A stretch of DNA of 64,000 nucleotides. Origin: Alteraquisediminimonas sediminicola. GTDB lineage: Bacteria > Pseudomonadota > Alphaproteobacteria > Sphingomonadales > Sphingomonadaceae. Location of the stretch: positions 682,001-746,000 of the forward strand of contig NZ_JAHXZS010000001.1 of assembly GCF_019740335.1 (NCBI RefSeq). The letters run 5' to 3'. Each line of letters starts with the position of its first letter. Position 1 is the stretch's first letter. Below are positions 56,983 through 64,000 of this stretch, one piece after another. Under the pieces are notes generated by a model, which saw only the letters and a program-made list of their open reading frames with translations, made no database searches and had not been told where the DNA came from. The position numbers were made by a program, and so were the translations under genes.

Positions 56983-58348
56983 TCTGTTCTTCATCGCATT
57001 TCTGGCACTGATGTTCGGCCTCTGCTTTCGACGCCCGTTTCTGTTCGTGCCGACCTATATCTATATCGACCTCGTCAGCCCGCAAAGATTGGCCTTTCTG
57101 CTGCTGAACAGCATCCCGCTGTCGCTGATTGCCGCCTTGTTGACCGTGGTGACGTGGCTATTGTTCGACAACAAGCGCAACAGCCGTTTGGCCATGGGCC
57201 AGTTGTTGATGCTGCTTTTGCTCGGCTATGCGGGCGTATCGACGATATATGCTGATTATCATCTGCAAGCGCTGGCCAAATGGGATTGGGTGTGGCGGGC
57301 GATGATCTTTGCCATTTTCGTGCCGTTCACCTTGACCACGCGCCTGCGGATCGAGGCCGTGATATTGTTCATGGTCGTCTCGGCCTCCTCCATCATCATC
57401 ATCGGCGGAATCAAGACCTTGGCGTCTGGCGGCGGCTATGGCGTTCTCAACCTGATTATCAGCAACAATACCGGGCTATATGAAGGCAGCATCATCTCGA
57501 TGTGCGCCATCTCCTTTATCCCGTTGATCTGGTGGCTCCATCATCATGGCAAGACCTTCCCGCGCGACTGGCGCGTGACGATGTTCGCGACGGCACTGAC
57601 CTTCGCATCTTTGCTGATGCCTGTCGGGACGCAGGCGCGCACCGGCATGATATGCGTTGCCATGCTGGGCATGTTGACCTTGCGGGATATGAAAAGACGC
57701 GGGCCTTATATCGCGGCCATCATGATTGCCGCGATGATGGCCCCGATCTTTCTGCCTTCAAGCTTCAGCGATCGTTTCAATACGATCAAGGAATATAAGG
57801 CCGACCAATCGGCATCGACCCGCATTGCCGTATGGCAATGGACCTGGGATTACGCGCTGAAACATCCACTTGGCGGCGGCTTTGAAATTTATCGCGAGAA
57901 CAAGCTCGATTATCATACGGAACAGGTCATTGGCGACGACACTACCTCTTCGGTGCAGTTGAAAGAGGTGAAAGATCAGGCGCGGGCATTCCATTCCAGC
58001 TATTTTGAAATGCTGGGGGAACAGGGCTTTCCCGGGCTGGCCATCTGGTTGCTTATTCACGTGATGAATCTGTGGCACATGGGTCGCATCCGCCGCCGTT
58101 ACAAACGCAGCACCGATCCCGATCAAATATGGATCGCGCCCCTCGCTACCGCGCTGCAACATTGCCAATTGATTATTCTGACCGGCTCTTTGTTCGTCGG
58201 CATCGCATGGCAGTCATTTGTCCTGCTGCTGCTCGCCACCCAAATGGGCTTCCACACCTATATTCGCAGACTCGAAAAAGAACGGCAGGCCTTGGCCCTT
58301 CAAGGCGTGGTCTGGGGCAAAGGGCCGCCGCGCCCCAGCGCCACATGA
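56975..58348 (+). CDS. O-glycosylation ligase-like protein, exosortase A-associated
   Basis: 457 residues from the ATG at 56975. Ten or more membrane helices. The opening MRDLFFIAFLALMFGLCFRR then PFLFVPTYIYIDLVSPQRLAF is characteristic of the putative O-glycosylation ligase of exosortase A systems (TIGR03097 type), a Wzy/WaaL-like family. The large periplasmic loop contains ARTGMICVAML, DRFNTIKEYKADQSASTRIAVWQWTWDYALKHPLGGG and HSSYFEMLGEQGFPGL. It would attach or polymerise glycan units on the periplasmic side. Confidence 0.88.
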   Translation: MRDLFFIAFLALMFGLCFRRPFLFVPTYIYIDLVSPQRLAFLLLNSIPLSLIAALLTVVTWLLFDNKRNSRLAMGQLLMLLLLGYAGVSTIYADYHLQALAKWDWVWRAMIFAIFVPFTLTTRLRIEAVILFMVVSASSIIIIGGIKTLASGGGYGVLNLIISNNTGLYEGSIISMCAISFIPLIWWLHHHGKTFPRDWRVTMFATALTFASLLMPVGTQARTGMICVAMLGMLTLRDMKRRGPYIAAIMIAAMMAPIFLPSSFSDRFNTIKEYKADQSASTRIAVWQWTWDYALKHPLGGGFEIYRENKLDYHTEQVIGDDTTSSVQLKEVKDQARAFHSSYFEMLGEQGFPGLAIWLLIHVMNLWHMGRIRRRYKRSTDPDQIWIAPLATALQHCQLIILTGSLFVGIAWQSFVLLLLATQMGFHTYIRRLEKERQALALQGVVWGKGPPRPSAT

Positions 58349-58468
58349 ATTATCGCAGCCCATCGATATCGGCGGGCGAATAGCCCTTCCCGCCCGTCAT
58401 CGGCCCCGCTATCCTCTGCCCATATGATAGCGTTTGTCACTTGGTGATCAGATCGGGAGTAAGCAGCG

Positions 58469-60067
58469 ATGGGCGACGAAAACGGGATTTTCATTGGCCT
58501 TGGCGGCGGGCAGCGTCAGTTGCTCAATCTCAAACGCGCCAATCGCCACGGGCTGATTGCGGGCGCGACCGGCACGGGCAAAACCGTCACCCTGCAATCT
58601 CTAGCCGAAGGGTTCAGCCGCGCCGGGGTGCCGGTGTTCGTATCGGATGTGAAAGGCGATCTTGCCGGCATGGCGATGGCCGGTTCCGCCCAACATAAGA
58701 TGCACGACATATTGGCGGCGCGCGCAGCCGAAATCGGCGACAGCGACTGGCAATATCGCGAAAATCCGGTCCAGTTTTGGGATTTGTTCGGCGAACAGGG
58801 CCATCCGATCCGCACCACCATTTCCGAAATGGGGCCGTTGCTGCTGGCCCGATTGATGAACCTCAACGAGGTGCAGGAAGGCGTGCTGACCATCGCCTTC
58901 CACATCGCGGACAAGGACGGGCTGTTGTTGCTTGATCTTGACGATCTGCAATCCATGCTTGTCCATATTGCGGACCGGGCGGACGAGATTTCGACCAGCT
59001 TCGGCAATGTTTCGAAACAATCGGTCGGCACGATCCAGCGCGCCTTATTGCAATTGCGCAGCCAGGGCGGCGATCATTTCTTTGGGGAGCCGGCCCTTAA
59101 CATTGCCGACTTCATCGCCTGTGACGAGTCCGGACGCGGAATCATCAACATCCTCGCCGCCGACCGGTTGATGGCCAGCCCCAAGCTCTATTCGACCTTT
59201 TTGCTATGGCTCATGTCGGAATTATTCGAACAATTGCCGGAAATCGGCGACCCCGACAAACCCAAGCTCGTCTTCTTTTTCGATGAGGCCCATCTGCTGT
59301 TCGATGAAGCACCCAAGGCCTTGCTCGACAAGATCGAACAGGTCGTGCGGTTGATCCGTTCCAAGGGCGTCGGCATTTATTTCGTCACCCAGAACCCGAT
59401 CGACATTCCCGAAGATGTGGCGGCCCAGCTTGGCAATCGGGTGCAACATGCGCTGCGCTCCTTCACGCCGCGCGATGAAAAGGCGATCCGCATGGTCGCT
59501 GAAACCTTCCGCGCCAATCCGGGCGTCGATGTCGCCACGATCATCACCGAATTGAAGGTTGGCGAAGCCTTGGTCTCATTGTTGCAGGCCGATGGCGCGC
59601 CCAGTCCGGTTGAACGCACGTTGATCCGCCCGCCCTGTTCGCGCCTTGGCCCGCTGAACGCCGATGAACGTGGGGTGATGATCCAGACCGATGCGATTGG
59701 CGATCGTTATGATGCGATGATCGACCGGGAATCCGCCGAGGAGCTACTCCACGCCAAATCGGCTGAGGCAGCGGCAGCGGCAGCAGAATCCGCCGCACAA
59801 GAGGCCGAAGCAAAAGTGGCAGCATTGGAGGCCAAGGAAGAGGCCAAGGCCCGTGTCATTGCCGAGCGCGAGGCTGCACGACAGGCAAAGGAAACCGAAC
59901 GGGCAGAAGCCAGAGCAGCACGCGAAGCCGCCAAGCCGGGGATTGTCGAGAAAATAGCAACCTCCGCCGCCCGCTCCGCCGCATCGTCGCTGGGGCGGCA
60001 ATTGACGGGGCAAGTCGGACGCAGCCTGATCCGCGGGCTGTTGGGCGGGTTGTTCAAGGGACGCTGA
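58469..60067 (+). CDS. HerA-like ATPase (DUF853 family)
   Basis: 532 residues. Walker A GATGTGKT (32-39), [47 protein letters not shown] (Walker B) and [34 protein letters not shown] identify the DUF853 branch of HerA/FtsK-like ATPases. The last ~110 residues are an Ala/Glu/Arg-rich coiled coil ([20 protein letters not shown] and beyond) with a C-terminal hydrophobic segment ([13 protein letters not shown]). Function in bacteria is unsettled; DNA translocation is assumed from fold. Confidence 0.9.
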   Translation: MGDENGIFIGLGGGQRQLLNLKRANRHGLIAGATGTGKTVTLQSLAEGFSRAGVPVFVSDVKGDLAGMAMAGSAQHKMHDILAARAAEIGDSDWQYRENPVQFWDLFGEQGHPIRTTISEMGPLLLARLMNLNEVQEGVLTIAFHIADKDGLLLLDLDDLQSMLVHIADRADEISTSFGNVSKQSVGTIQRALLQLRSQGGDHFFGEPALNIADFIACDESGRGIINILAADRLMASPKLYSTFLLWLMSELFEQLPEIGDPDKPKLVFFFDEAHLLFDEAPKALLDKIEQVVRLIRSKGVGIYFVTQNPIDIPEDVAAQLGNRVQHALRSFTPRDEKAIRMVAETFRANPGVDVATIITELKVGEALVSLLQADGAPSPVERTLIRPPCSRLGPLNADERGVMIQTDAIGDRYDAMIDRESAEELLHAKSAEAAAAAAESAAQEAEAKVAALEAKEEAKARVIAEREAARQAKETERAEARAAREAAKPGIVEKIATSAARSAASSLGRQLTGQVGRSLIRGLLGGLFKGR

Positions 60068-60090
60068 GCTTCAAAGGGAGGCAGATACAA

Positions 60091-60116
60091 AAAAGGGAGG
60101 CCGAAACCTCCCTTTT
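60091..60116. terminator. Bidirectional intrinsic terminator
   Basis: AAAAGGGAGG / CCTCCCTTTT, a perfect 10-bp stem with loop CCGAAA, between the convergent HerA-like and FKBP genes. Both strands end in a short T-run, so it can terminate transcription from either side. Confidence 0.85.
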
Positions 60117-60144
60117 CATCCATGCGTCAAATTGGCTTTGCAGC

Positions 60145-60747
60145 TCAATGCGGCATCGCGCCTTCGGGCATGCCCTCGCCATGCGCACCTTCCGGCATGC
60201 CAGCAGGGCCACCACGCATCGAGCCCTTGGGGGCGATATCGAGCAAGGCCACATCGAACACCAGCGCCGCATTCGCCGGGATCACGCCATTGCCGGCACC
60301 GACTTCGCCATAGGCCAATTCAGGCGGAATCCAGAATTTGAAGCTGCTGCCCTTGCTCATCAACTGCAAGCCTTCGACCCAGCCGGGGATCAGGCCGCCG
60401 ACCGGCAATGTCGCCGGTCCGCCATTTTTGGCGCTGGAATCAAAGCTCGTGCCATCGGCAAGCTTGCCATCATATTCGACCAGAACGACGTCCTCAGTCG
60501 TCGGCTTTTGGCCATTGCCTTCTTTGACCACCTGATATTGCAAGCCCGATGGCGTCGTGATGACGCCCGATTTCTTGGCATTATCGGCGAGAAATTCGAC
60601 AGCCGGACGCGCCTTGGCGACCTGCTTTGCCGTCATTTGCCATGCGGCGCCCGCACCAATGGCAACAACAATGGCCGTGCCGATCCACAATTTGGCAAGC
60701 GAGCCCTTTTTGATCGGCTGGAGAGGAACGGCGGTCACTTCAGACAT
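60145..60747 (-). CDS. FKBP-type peptidyl-prolyl cis-trans isomerase
   Basis: 200 residues. A membrane anchor near the N-terminus (LWIGTAIVVAIGAGAAW) places the domain in the periplasm. The FKBP domain shows VVLVEYDGKLADGTSFDSS, LPVGGLIPGWVEGLQLMSKG, FWIPPELAYGEVGAGNGVIPANAALVFDVALLDI. The C-terminal tail is Gly/Met/Pro/Glu-rich (GPAGMPEGAHGEGMPEGAMPH). It helps fold exported proteins. Confidence 0.94.
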   Translation of the reverse strand: MSEVTAVPLQPIKKGSLAKLWIGTAIVVAIGAGAAWQMTAKQVAKARPAVEFLADNAKKSGVITTPSGLQYQVVKEGNGQKPTTEDVVLVEYDGKLADGTSFDSSAKNGGPATLPVGGLIPGWVEGLQLMSKGSSFKFWIPPELAYGEVGAGNGVIPANAALVFDVALLDIAPKGSMRGGPAGMPEGAHGEGMPEGAMPH

Positions 60748-60848
60748 GGCATTTGATCCATTGTTTCAGTTGAAATCCATGCTCCCCCATGATGGCGAGC
60801 GCAATTTTTGGCAACAGCAAAATCATCTAGTGCAACATTGATCCAGAC

Positions 60849-60879
60849 AAAGAAAAAGGGCCACCCGCAAAGGTAGCCC
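60849..60879 (-). terminator. Intrinsic terminator of rpsU
   Basis: On the minus strand GGGCTACC pairs with GGTGGCCC (one G-T wobble) around loop TTTGCG, followed by TTTTTCTTT. It lies 33 bp after the rpsU stop codon. Confidence 0.85.
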
Positions 60880-60911
60880 CAATTCTTTAACCCTGATCGG
60901 TCAGACGTCTA

Positions 60912-61118
60912 TTACCGAACGCCGTCACGTTCCATCCGCTTGCGGTCAAGCTTGCGGGCGCGACGAACAGCAGCAGCCTTTTCACGGGCGCGCTTTTCAG
61001 ACGGCTTTTCATAATGACGACGGAGCTTCATCTCGCGATACACGCCTTCACGCTGCAGCTTCTTCTTGAGCGCGCGCAGCGCCTGGTCGACATTGTTTTC
61101 GCGAACGATGATTTGCAT
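60912..61118 (-). CDS. rpsU: 30S ribosomal protein S21
   Basis: 68 residues. [43 protein letters not shown] is a standard S21, with a basic C-terminal tail. GGAG is about 10 nt before the ATG. It has its own terminator. S21 takes part in initiation on the small subunit. Confidence 0.98.
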   Translation of the reverse strand: MQIIVRENNVDQALRALKKKLQREGVYREMKLRRHYEKPSEKRAREKAAAVRRARKLDRKRMERDGVR

Positions 61119-61301
61119 AAAAGTCCAGAACTCCGATCAGTCTATCAACACCATCTATCCCGACTGGAACAGATGGGCGGCAATAAAAAAGGGCTCACCA
61201 CAGACTCACATCTGCGACGTTGGTCAGCGCCCTAACATCACACCCAAGCTAAAACAAGCCGGAATCGCTTCGCAAACACGCAGAAACGGGCGCAATCCCG
61301 C

Positions 61302-61835
61302 TCAACCCTGCAAAGGAAAGCGTTCCAGCACATGATAGACCGAGCCTTCCGGCGTCAGGATCGACTCGAACAGGCAGAAATGATCGACTGGCCAATCCAT
61401 CCCCGGCACCGCCAGCACCGGCGACTGGCCAAACGCCGCAGGCGCCCCCCGACCAAAGCGCGCCAGCGTCACATGCGGCAGAAAAGCACGATGCTCCGGT
61501 TTGATGCCGACATTCTCCAATGCACGGGAAACCCCCTTGTACAATGTCGCCACATCCCCGACCGGGCGGACGCCAAGCCAGAGAGACTGCACGCGCTGGC
61601 GCTGGTCGAAACTGCCGGGACTGTCCGTGTGCAATAAAAAGGGTCGCGCCCTGACAGCGCCAAGCGTCGCGACAATATCTTGCAGCAGATGGTGATCGAC
61701 CTCGCCGATAAAGCGCAGGGTCAAATGGAGCTGATTATCATTCTGCCAGCGCGCACCCGCGATGCCGCCCATCCCCGCGATCAGATGCGCGCGCAAGTCC
61801 CGTGGCGGGCGAAGTCCGACAAACAGGCGAATCAT
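61302..61835 (-). CDS. thpR: RNA 2',3'-cyclic phosphodiesterase
   Basis: 177 residues of the 2H phosphoesterase family. The two HxT motifs are in QLHLTLRFIGEV (HLT) and FLPHVTLARFG (HVT), at the expected distance. The start IRLFVGLRPPRDLRAHLI fits ThpR (LigT). It opens 2',3'-cyclic phosphates at RNA ends. Not part of a visible operon. Confidence 0.93.
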   Translation of the reverse strand: MIRLFVGLRPPRDLRAHLIAGMGGIAGARWQNDNQLHLTLRFIGEVDHHLLQDIVATLGAVRARPFLLHTDSPGSFDQRQRVQSLWLGVRPVGDVATLYKGVSRALENVGIKPEHRAFLPHVTLARFGRGAPAAFGQSPVLAVPGMDWPVDHFCLFESILTPEGSVYHVLERFPLQG

Positions 61836-61962
61836 GCAGCGAGCTTAACCCAAAATCGGAACATTCGTGTCCGGTTTCACTTGAAACGGATGATGAAAGA
61901 CACGATATTGCAATCATTCGGTCGCTATCATGTGACCGTCACTAGAATGGAGAGTTATTGAC

Positions 61963-62694
61963 ATGGCCAACTGGTCTGACCCCCGAATGACGACCAACGC
62001 GTCGCCAACGAGTATCGGAGGCCAAGCTGCCGTACATGCGGGACTGCGGTCCTACATGCTGTCTGTCTATAATTACATGGCGTCTGGCGTATTGCTGACC
62101 GGCCTTGTCGCGATGTTGTTCGCGAACAGCACCATCGGTCAAAATATCCTGACGCATGGCGGCGCATTGCGCTGGCTGATCATCCTTGCCCCGCTGGGTC
62201 TGGTAATGTGGCTCGGCATGGGCATCAACCGCATGTCGGAAAACACCGCCAAGACGATCTTCTGGGTCTATGCGACGTTGATGGGCCTTTCGATGGCGAC
62301 GGTATTCCTGATCTATACGCGGGAATCGATCGCCACGACCTTCTTCGCCACCGCTGCGGCCTTCGCAAGTCTGAGCCTTTATGGCTATACCACGAAAAAG
62401 GATCTGTCGGGCTTCGGCACCTTCCTGATCATGGGCCTTGTCGGCCTGCTGGTCGCGAGCCTGCTCAACATCTTCTTCCAGTCGAGCACAATGTCGCTGG
62501 TCATCAGCTTCATCGGCGTGCTGTTGTTTGCCGGTTTGACCGCCTATGACACACAGAAGATCAAGAGCATGTACTTCATGGTGCAAGGCTCGGATTTCCT
62601 CGGCAAGGCCGTGGTGATGGGTGCACTGACCTTGTATCTGGACTTCATCAACATGTTCCAGTTCCTGCTCAGCTTCCTTGGCAATCGCGAATAG
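61963..62694 (+). CDS. Bax inhibitor-1/YccA family membrane protein
   Basis: 243 residues with seven hydrophobic segments: SVYNYMASGVLLTGLVAMLFA, WLIILAPLGLVMWLGMGI, TIFWVYATLMGLSMATVFLI, and so on to FINMFQFLLSFLGNRE, the conserved C-terminal end of this family. SLYGYTTKKDLS is also typical. GGAGAG precedes the ATG. Members such as YbhL act as pH-sensitive calcium leak channels; the role here is unknown. Confidence 0.94.
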   Translation: MANWSDPRMTTNASPTSIGGQAAVHAGLRSYMLSVYNYMASGVLLTGLVAMLFANSTIGQNILTHGGALRWLIILAPLGLVMWLGMGINRMSENTAKTIFWVYATLMGLSMATVFLIYTRESIATTFFATAAAFASLSLYGYTTKKDLSGFGTFLIMGLVGLLVASLLNIFFQSSTMSLVISFIGVLLFAGLTAYDTQKIKSMYFMVQGSDFLGKAVVMGALTLYLDFINMFQFLLSFLGNRE

Positions 62695-62720
62695 TCGCGC
62701 ACGTCATCATTGAACATTTA

Positions 62721-62752
62721 GGCCCGGACGGCAGGATCGTCCGGGCCTTTTT
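62721..62752 (+). terminator. Intrinsic terminator after the BI-1 gene
   Basis: GGCCCGGACG / CGTCCGGGCC, a perfect 10-bp stem with loop GCAGGAT, followed by TTTTTCT. It begins 27 bp after the stop codon. Confidence 0.93.
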
Positions 62753-62839
62753 CTTGGCTGACGCCCTATGATTTCCCAAGCCAGCCGAGATGCGATAGAA
62801 TGCGCGAAACAAGCGCTTACCCCCTCTTCACACAGGTAA

Positions 62840-63454
62840 TTGTCGTTGACGAAATCCGCTTTCTCCTTGCTGCTGCCGCTCTTGTGCGCAGGTCTGTGCA
62901 TCGTCGCGCTGCCGGGCCATGCTGCCGTCGTAAAGCCGGCCCCTGCCCCCTCGGCCAAGCCGGGTGATCTCATCAGCGGCAATGATGTCGAGGCGATTGC
63001 CGCACTGCTACGCGAGGCGGGCTTCAAGGCGCAAATCAAGTCAAATCCGGATGGCATCCGCTATATCGACAGCGCCGCCAATGGCGTGTTCTTCACCCTC
63101 AGCTTCAGCGATTGCGACCTCAACAATGGCTGCGCCAGCCTACGCTTTCTCGCATGGTGGGAACGCCCGAACGGTTTCACCACCAATGAATCGAACGAAT
63201 GGAACGCGCATTACAAGCTCGCCCGCGCGGCAATTGATGGGGATGGCGACCTCATCCTCGATTATTATCTCTCGCTGAAAGGCGGGGTGCGGCGCGAAAA
63301 TTTTCTCGATGCGTTTGATTGGTGGAGCCTGTTGCTCGTCGATTTCCGTCAATTCATGGACGACAAAGCTGCCGCCAGCGCCAAATCCAAGGCCGAAAGC
63401 GGTAAGCAAAGCGACACCGGCCCGGATGCCAATGATGAAGGGCGCAGTGGTTGA
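62840..63454 (+). CDS. Exported YbjN-domain-like protein
   Basis: 204 residues from a TTG at 62840 (a second TTG at 62846 is equally possible; AGG lies just upstream). Signal peptide to about residue 29 (LLLPLLCAGLCIVALPGHAA). Then LISGNDVEAIAALLREAGFKAQIK, NGVFFTLSFSDCDLNNGCASLRFLAWWE and EWNAHYKLARAAIDGDGDLILDYYLSL, the pattern of YbjN domains, ending in a charged, disordered tail. Function unknown. It has two cysteines nine residues apart or less, likely a disulfide. Confidence 0.8.
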   Translation: MSLTKSAFSLLLPLLCAGLCIVALPGHAAVVKPAPAPSAKPGDLISGNDVEAIAALLREAGFKAQIKSNPDGIRYIDSAANGVFFTLSFSDCDLNNGCASLRFLAWWERPNGFTTNESNEWNAHYKLARAAIDGDGDLILDYYLSLKGGVRRENFLDAFDWWSLLLVDFRQFMDDKAAASAKSKAESGKQSDTGPDANDEGRSG

Positions 63455-63529
63455 AGGGGTGTTTTCGGGTCTTTAACTCTCGCGCCTGCGGGCGTAGTGC
63501 GGTTCCCAGCTTAGAGCTATGAAAGACGA

Positions 63530-64000
63530 ATGATGACCATTGCCTCCTTCCCCGCCATCCGCCTGCGCCGGACTCGCGCCACGGGCTGGAGCCGCGCCCT
63601 GCATCGCGAGACGTTTCTCGATCCGGCGAATTTCATCTGGCCGTTGTTCGTTACCCAAGGCAAGCAAGTGGAAGAGCCGATTGCAGCCCTGCCCGGCGTA
63701 TCGCGCTGGTCGGTCGATCTGCTGGTCGCGCGCGCGCGCGAGGCCCAATCGCTTGGCATTGCGTGCCTTGCCCTGTTTCCCAATACACAAGCCGAACGGC
63801 GCAGCGAGGACGGGCGCGAGGCGCTCAACCCCGACAATCTGATGTGTCAGGCGATCCGCGCGATCAAGGACGCGGTGCCGGACATCGGCGTGCTGACCGA
63901 TGTCGCGCTCGATCCATATACCAGCCATGGTCAGGATGGGCTGATCAATGAAGCTGGCTATGTGTTGAACGATGCGACCAGCGAGATGCTGGTGGCACAA
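63530..64000 (+). CDS. hemB: Porphobilinogen synthase, 5' part
   Basis: 157 residues visible from the ATG at 63530 (a second ATG at 63533); the gene continues past the right edge. RLRRTRATGWSRALHRET, FIWPLFVTQGKQVEEPIAALPGVSRWSVD and the metal-site region GVLTDVALDPYTSHGQDGLI identify HemB (5-aminolaevulinate dehydratase), the second common step of haem synthesis. Its lysine active site lies beyond the window. The Asp/Ser-type DVALDPYTSHGQDG form, with no Cys triad, suggests a magnesium-type rather than zinc-type enzyme. Confidence 0.95.
   Translation, partial: MMTIASFPAIRLRRTRATGWSRALHRETFLDPANFIWPLFVTQGKQVEEPIAALPGVSRWSVDLLVARAREAQSLGIACLALFPNTQAERRSEDGREALNPDNLMCQAIRAIKDAVPDIGVLTDVALDPYTSHGQDGLINEAGYVLNDATSEMLVAQ

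Noticed and set aside
58349-58468. Possible terminator (GGCGGG...CCCGCC) after the O-ligase-like gene
   Set aside because: Long loop and no T-run; not convincing.

Overview
The window is chromosomal DNA from an alphaproteobacterium, most likely a member of the Sphingomonadales. The grounds are high-GC codon use, a divK-DUF3572 pair, a BamF-type DUF3035 lipoprotein, exosortase-A-associated glycan genes and a two-subunit 2-oxoacid:ferredoxin oxidoreductase. Nearly all of it is densely packed housekeeping DNA. I see no transposase, integrase, phage gene or CRISPR array.

Layout. 1-1.7 kb: secreted beta-helix protein (cut by the window edge) and a nucleotide-sugar epimerase. 1.9-5 kb: dapB, nth, a small secreted protein and a CorA-type transporter. 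5-9 kb: polyamine ABC operon potD-potB-potC-potA. 9-14 kb: photolyase, korA-korB, rppH. 14.6-23 kb: a small protein behind a textbook sigma-54 promoter, then folA, ribF, ileS, lspA, a BamF-type lipoprotein and an oligopeptide-type ABC transporter without a binding protein. 23.3-24.7 kb: two tandem secreted paralogues, a small gene behind a palindromic operator, and tRNA-Leu. 24.9-31.4 kb: a compact seven-gene cluster (HAD phosphatase, CDP-alcohol phosphotransferase, HIT protein, TagB/TagF-like transferase, two nucleotidyltransferases, flippase) that looks like a pathway for a phosphodiester-linked lipid, glycan or polymer.

31.4-45 kb: glcB, an M48 protease with TPRs, a DsbA-family gene broken by one amber codon, recF, msrA, a sigma-54-activator-like regulator with a defective Walker A, divK, DUF3572, HAD, RidA, GDPD, a GNAT protein, a Sel1-like protein, pyrD and YkvA. 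45-54 kb: ligA, recN, bamD, a glycosyltransferase, secF, secD, yajC and tRNA-Pro. 54.5-58.4 kb: an exosortase-A-associated glycosyltransferase and O-glycosylation-ligase-like protein with two unknown membrane proteins. 58.5-64 kb: HerA-like ATPase, FKBP isomerase, rpsU, thpR, a BI-1 family protein, a YbjN-like protein and the 5' part of hemB.

The most unusual non-coding signal is a dispersed element of about 105-130 bp with four copies (2.7 kb; an inverted pair at 10.6-10.8 kb; 39.15 kb). It folds into four consecutive hairpins whose stems change by compensatory substitutions between copies while the loops stay fixed. It always sits directly beside gene ends, and at nth it also supplies the likely ribosome-binding site. 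The second candidate for something undescribed is the 24.9-31.4 kb cluster.
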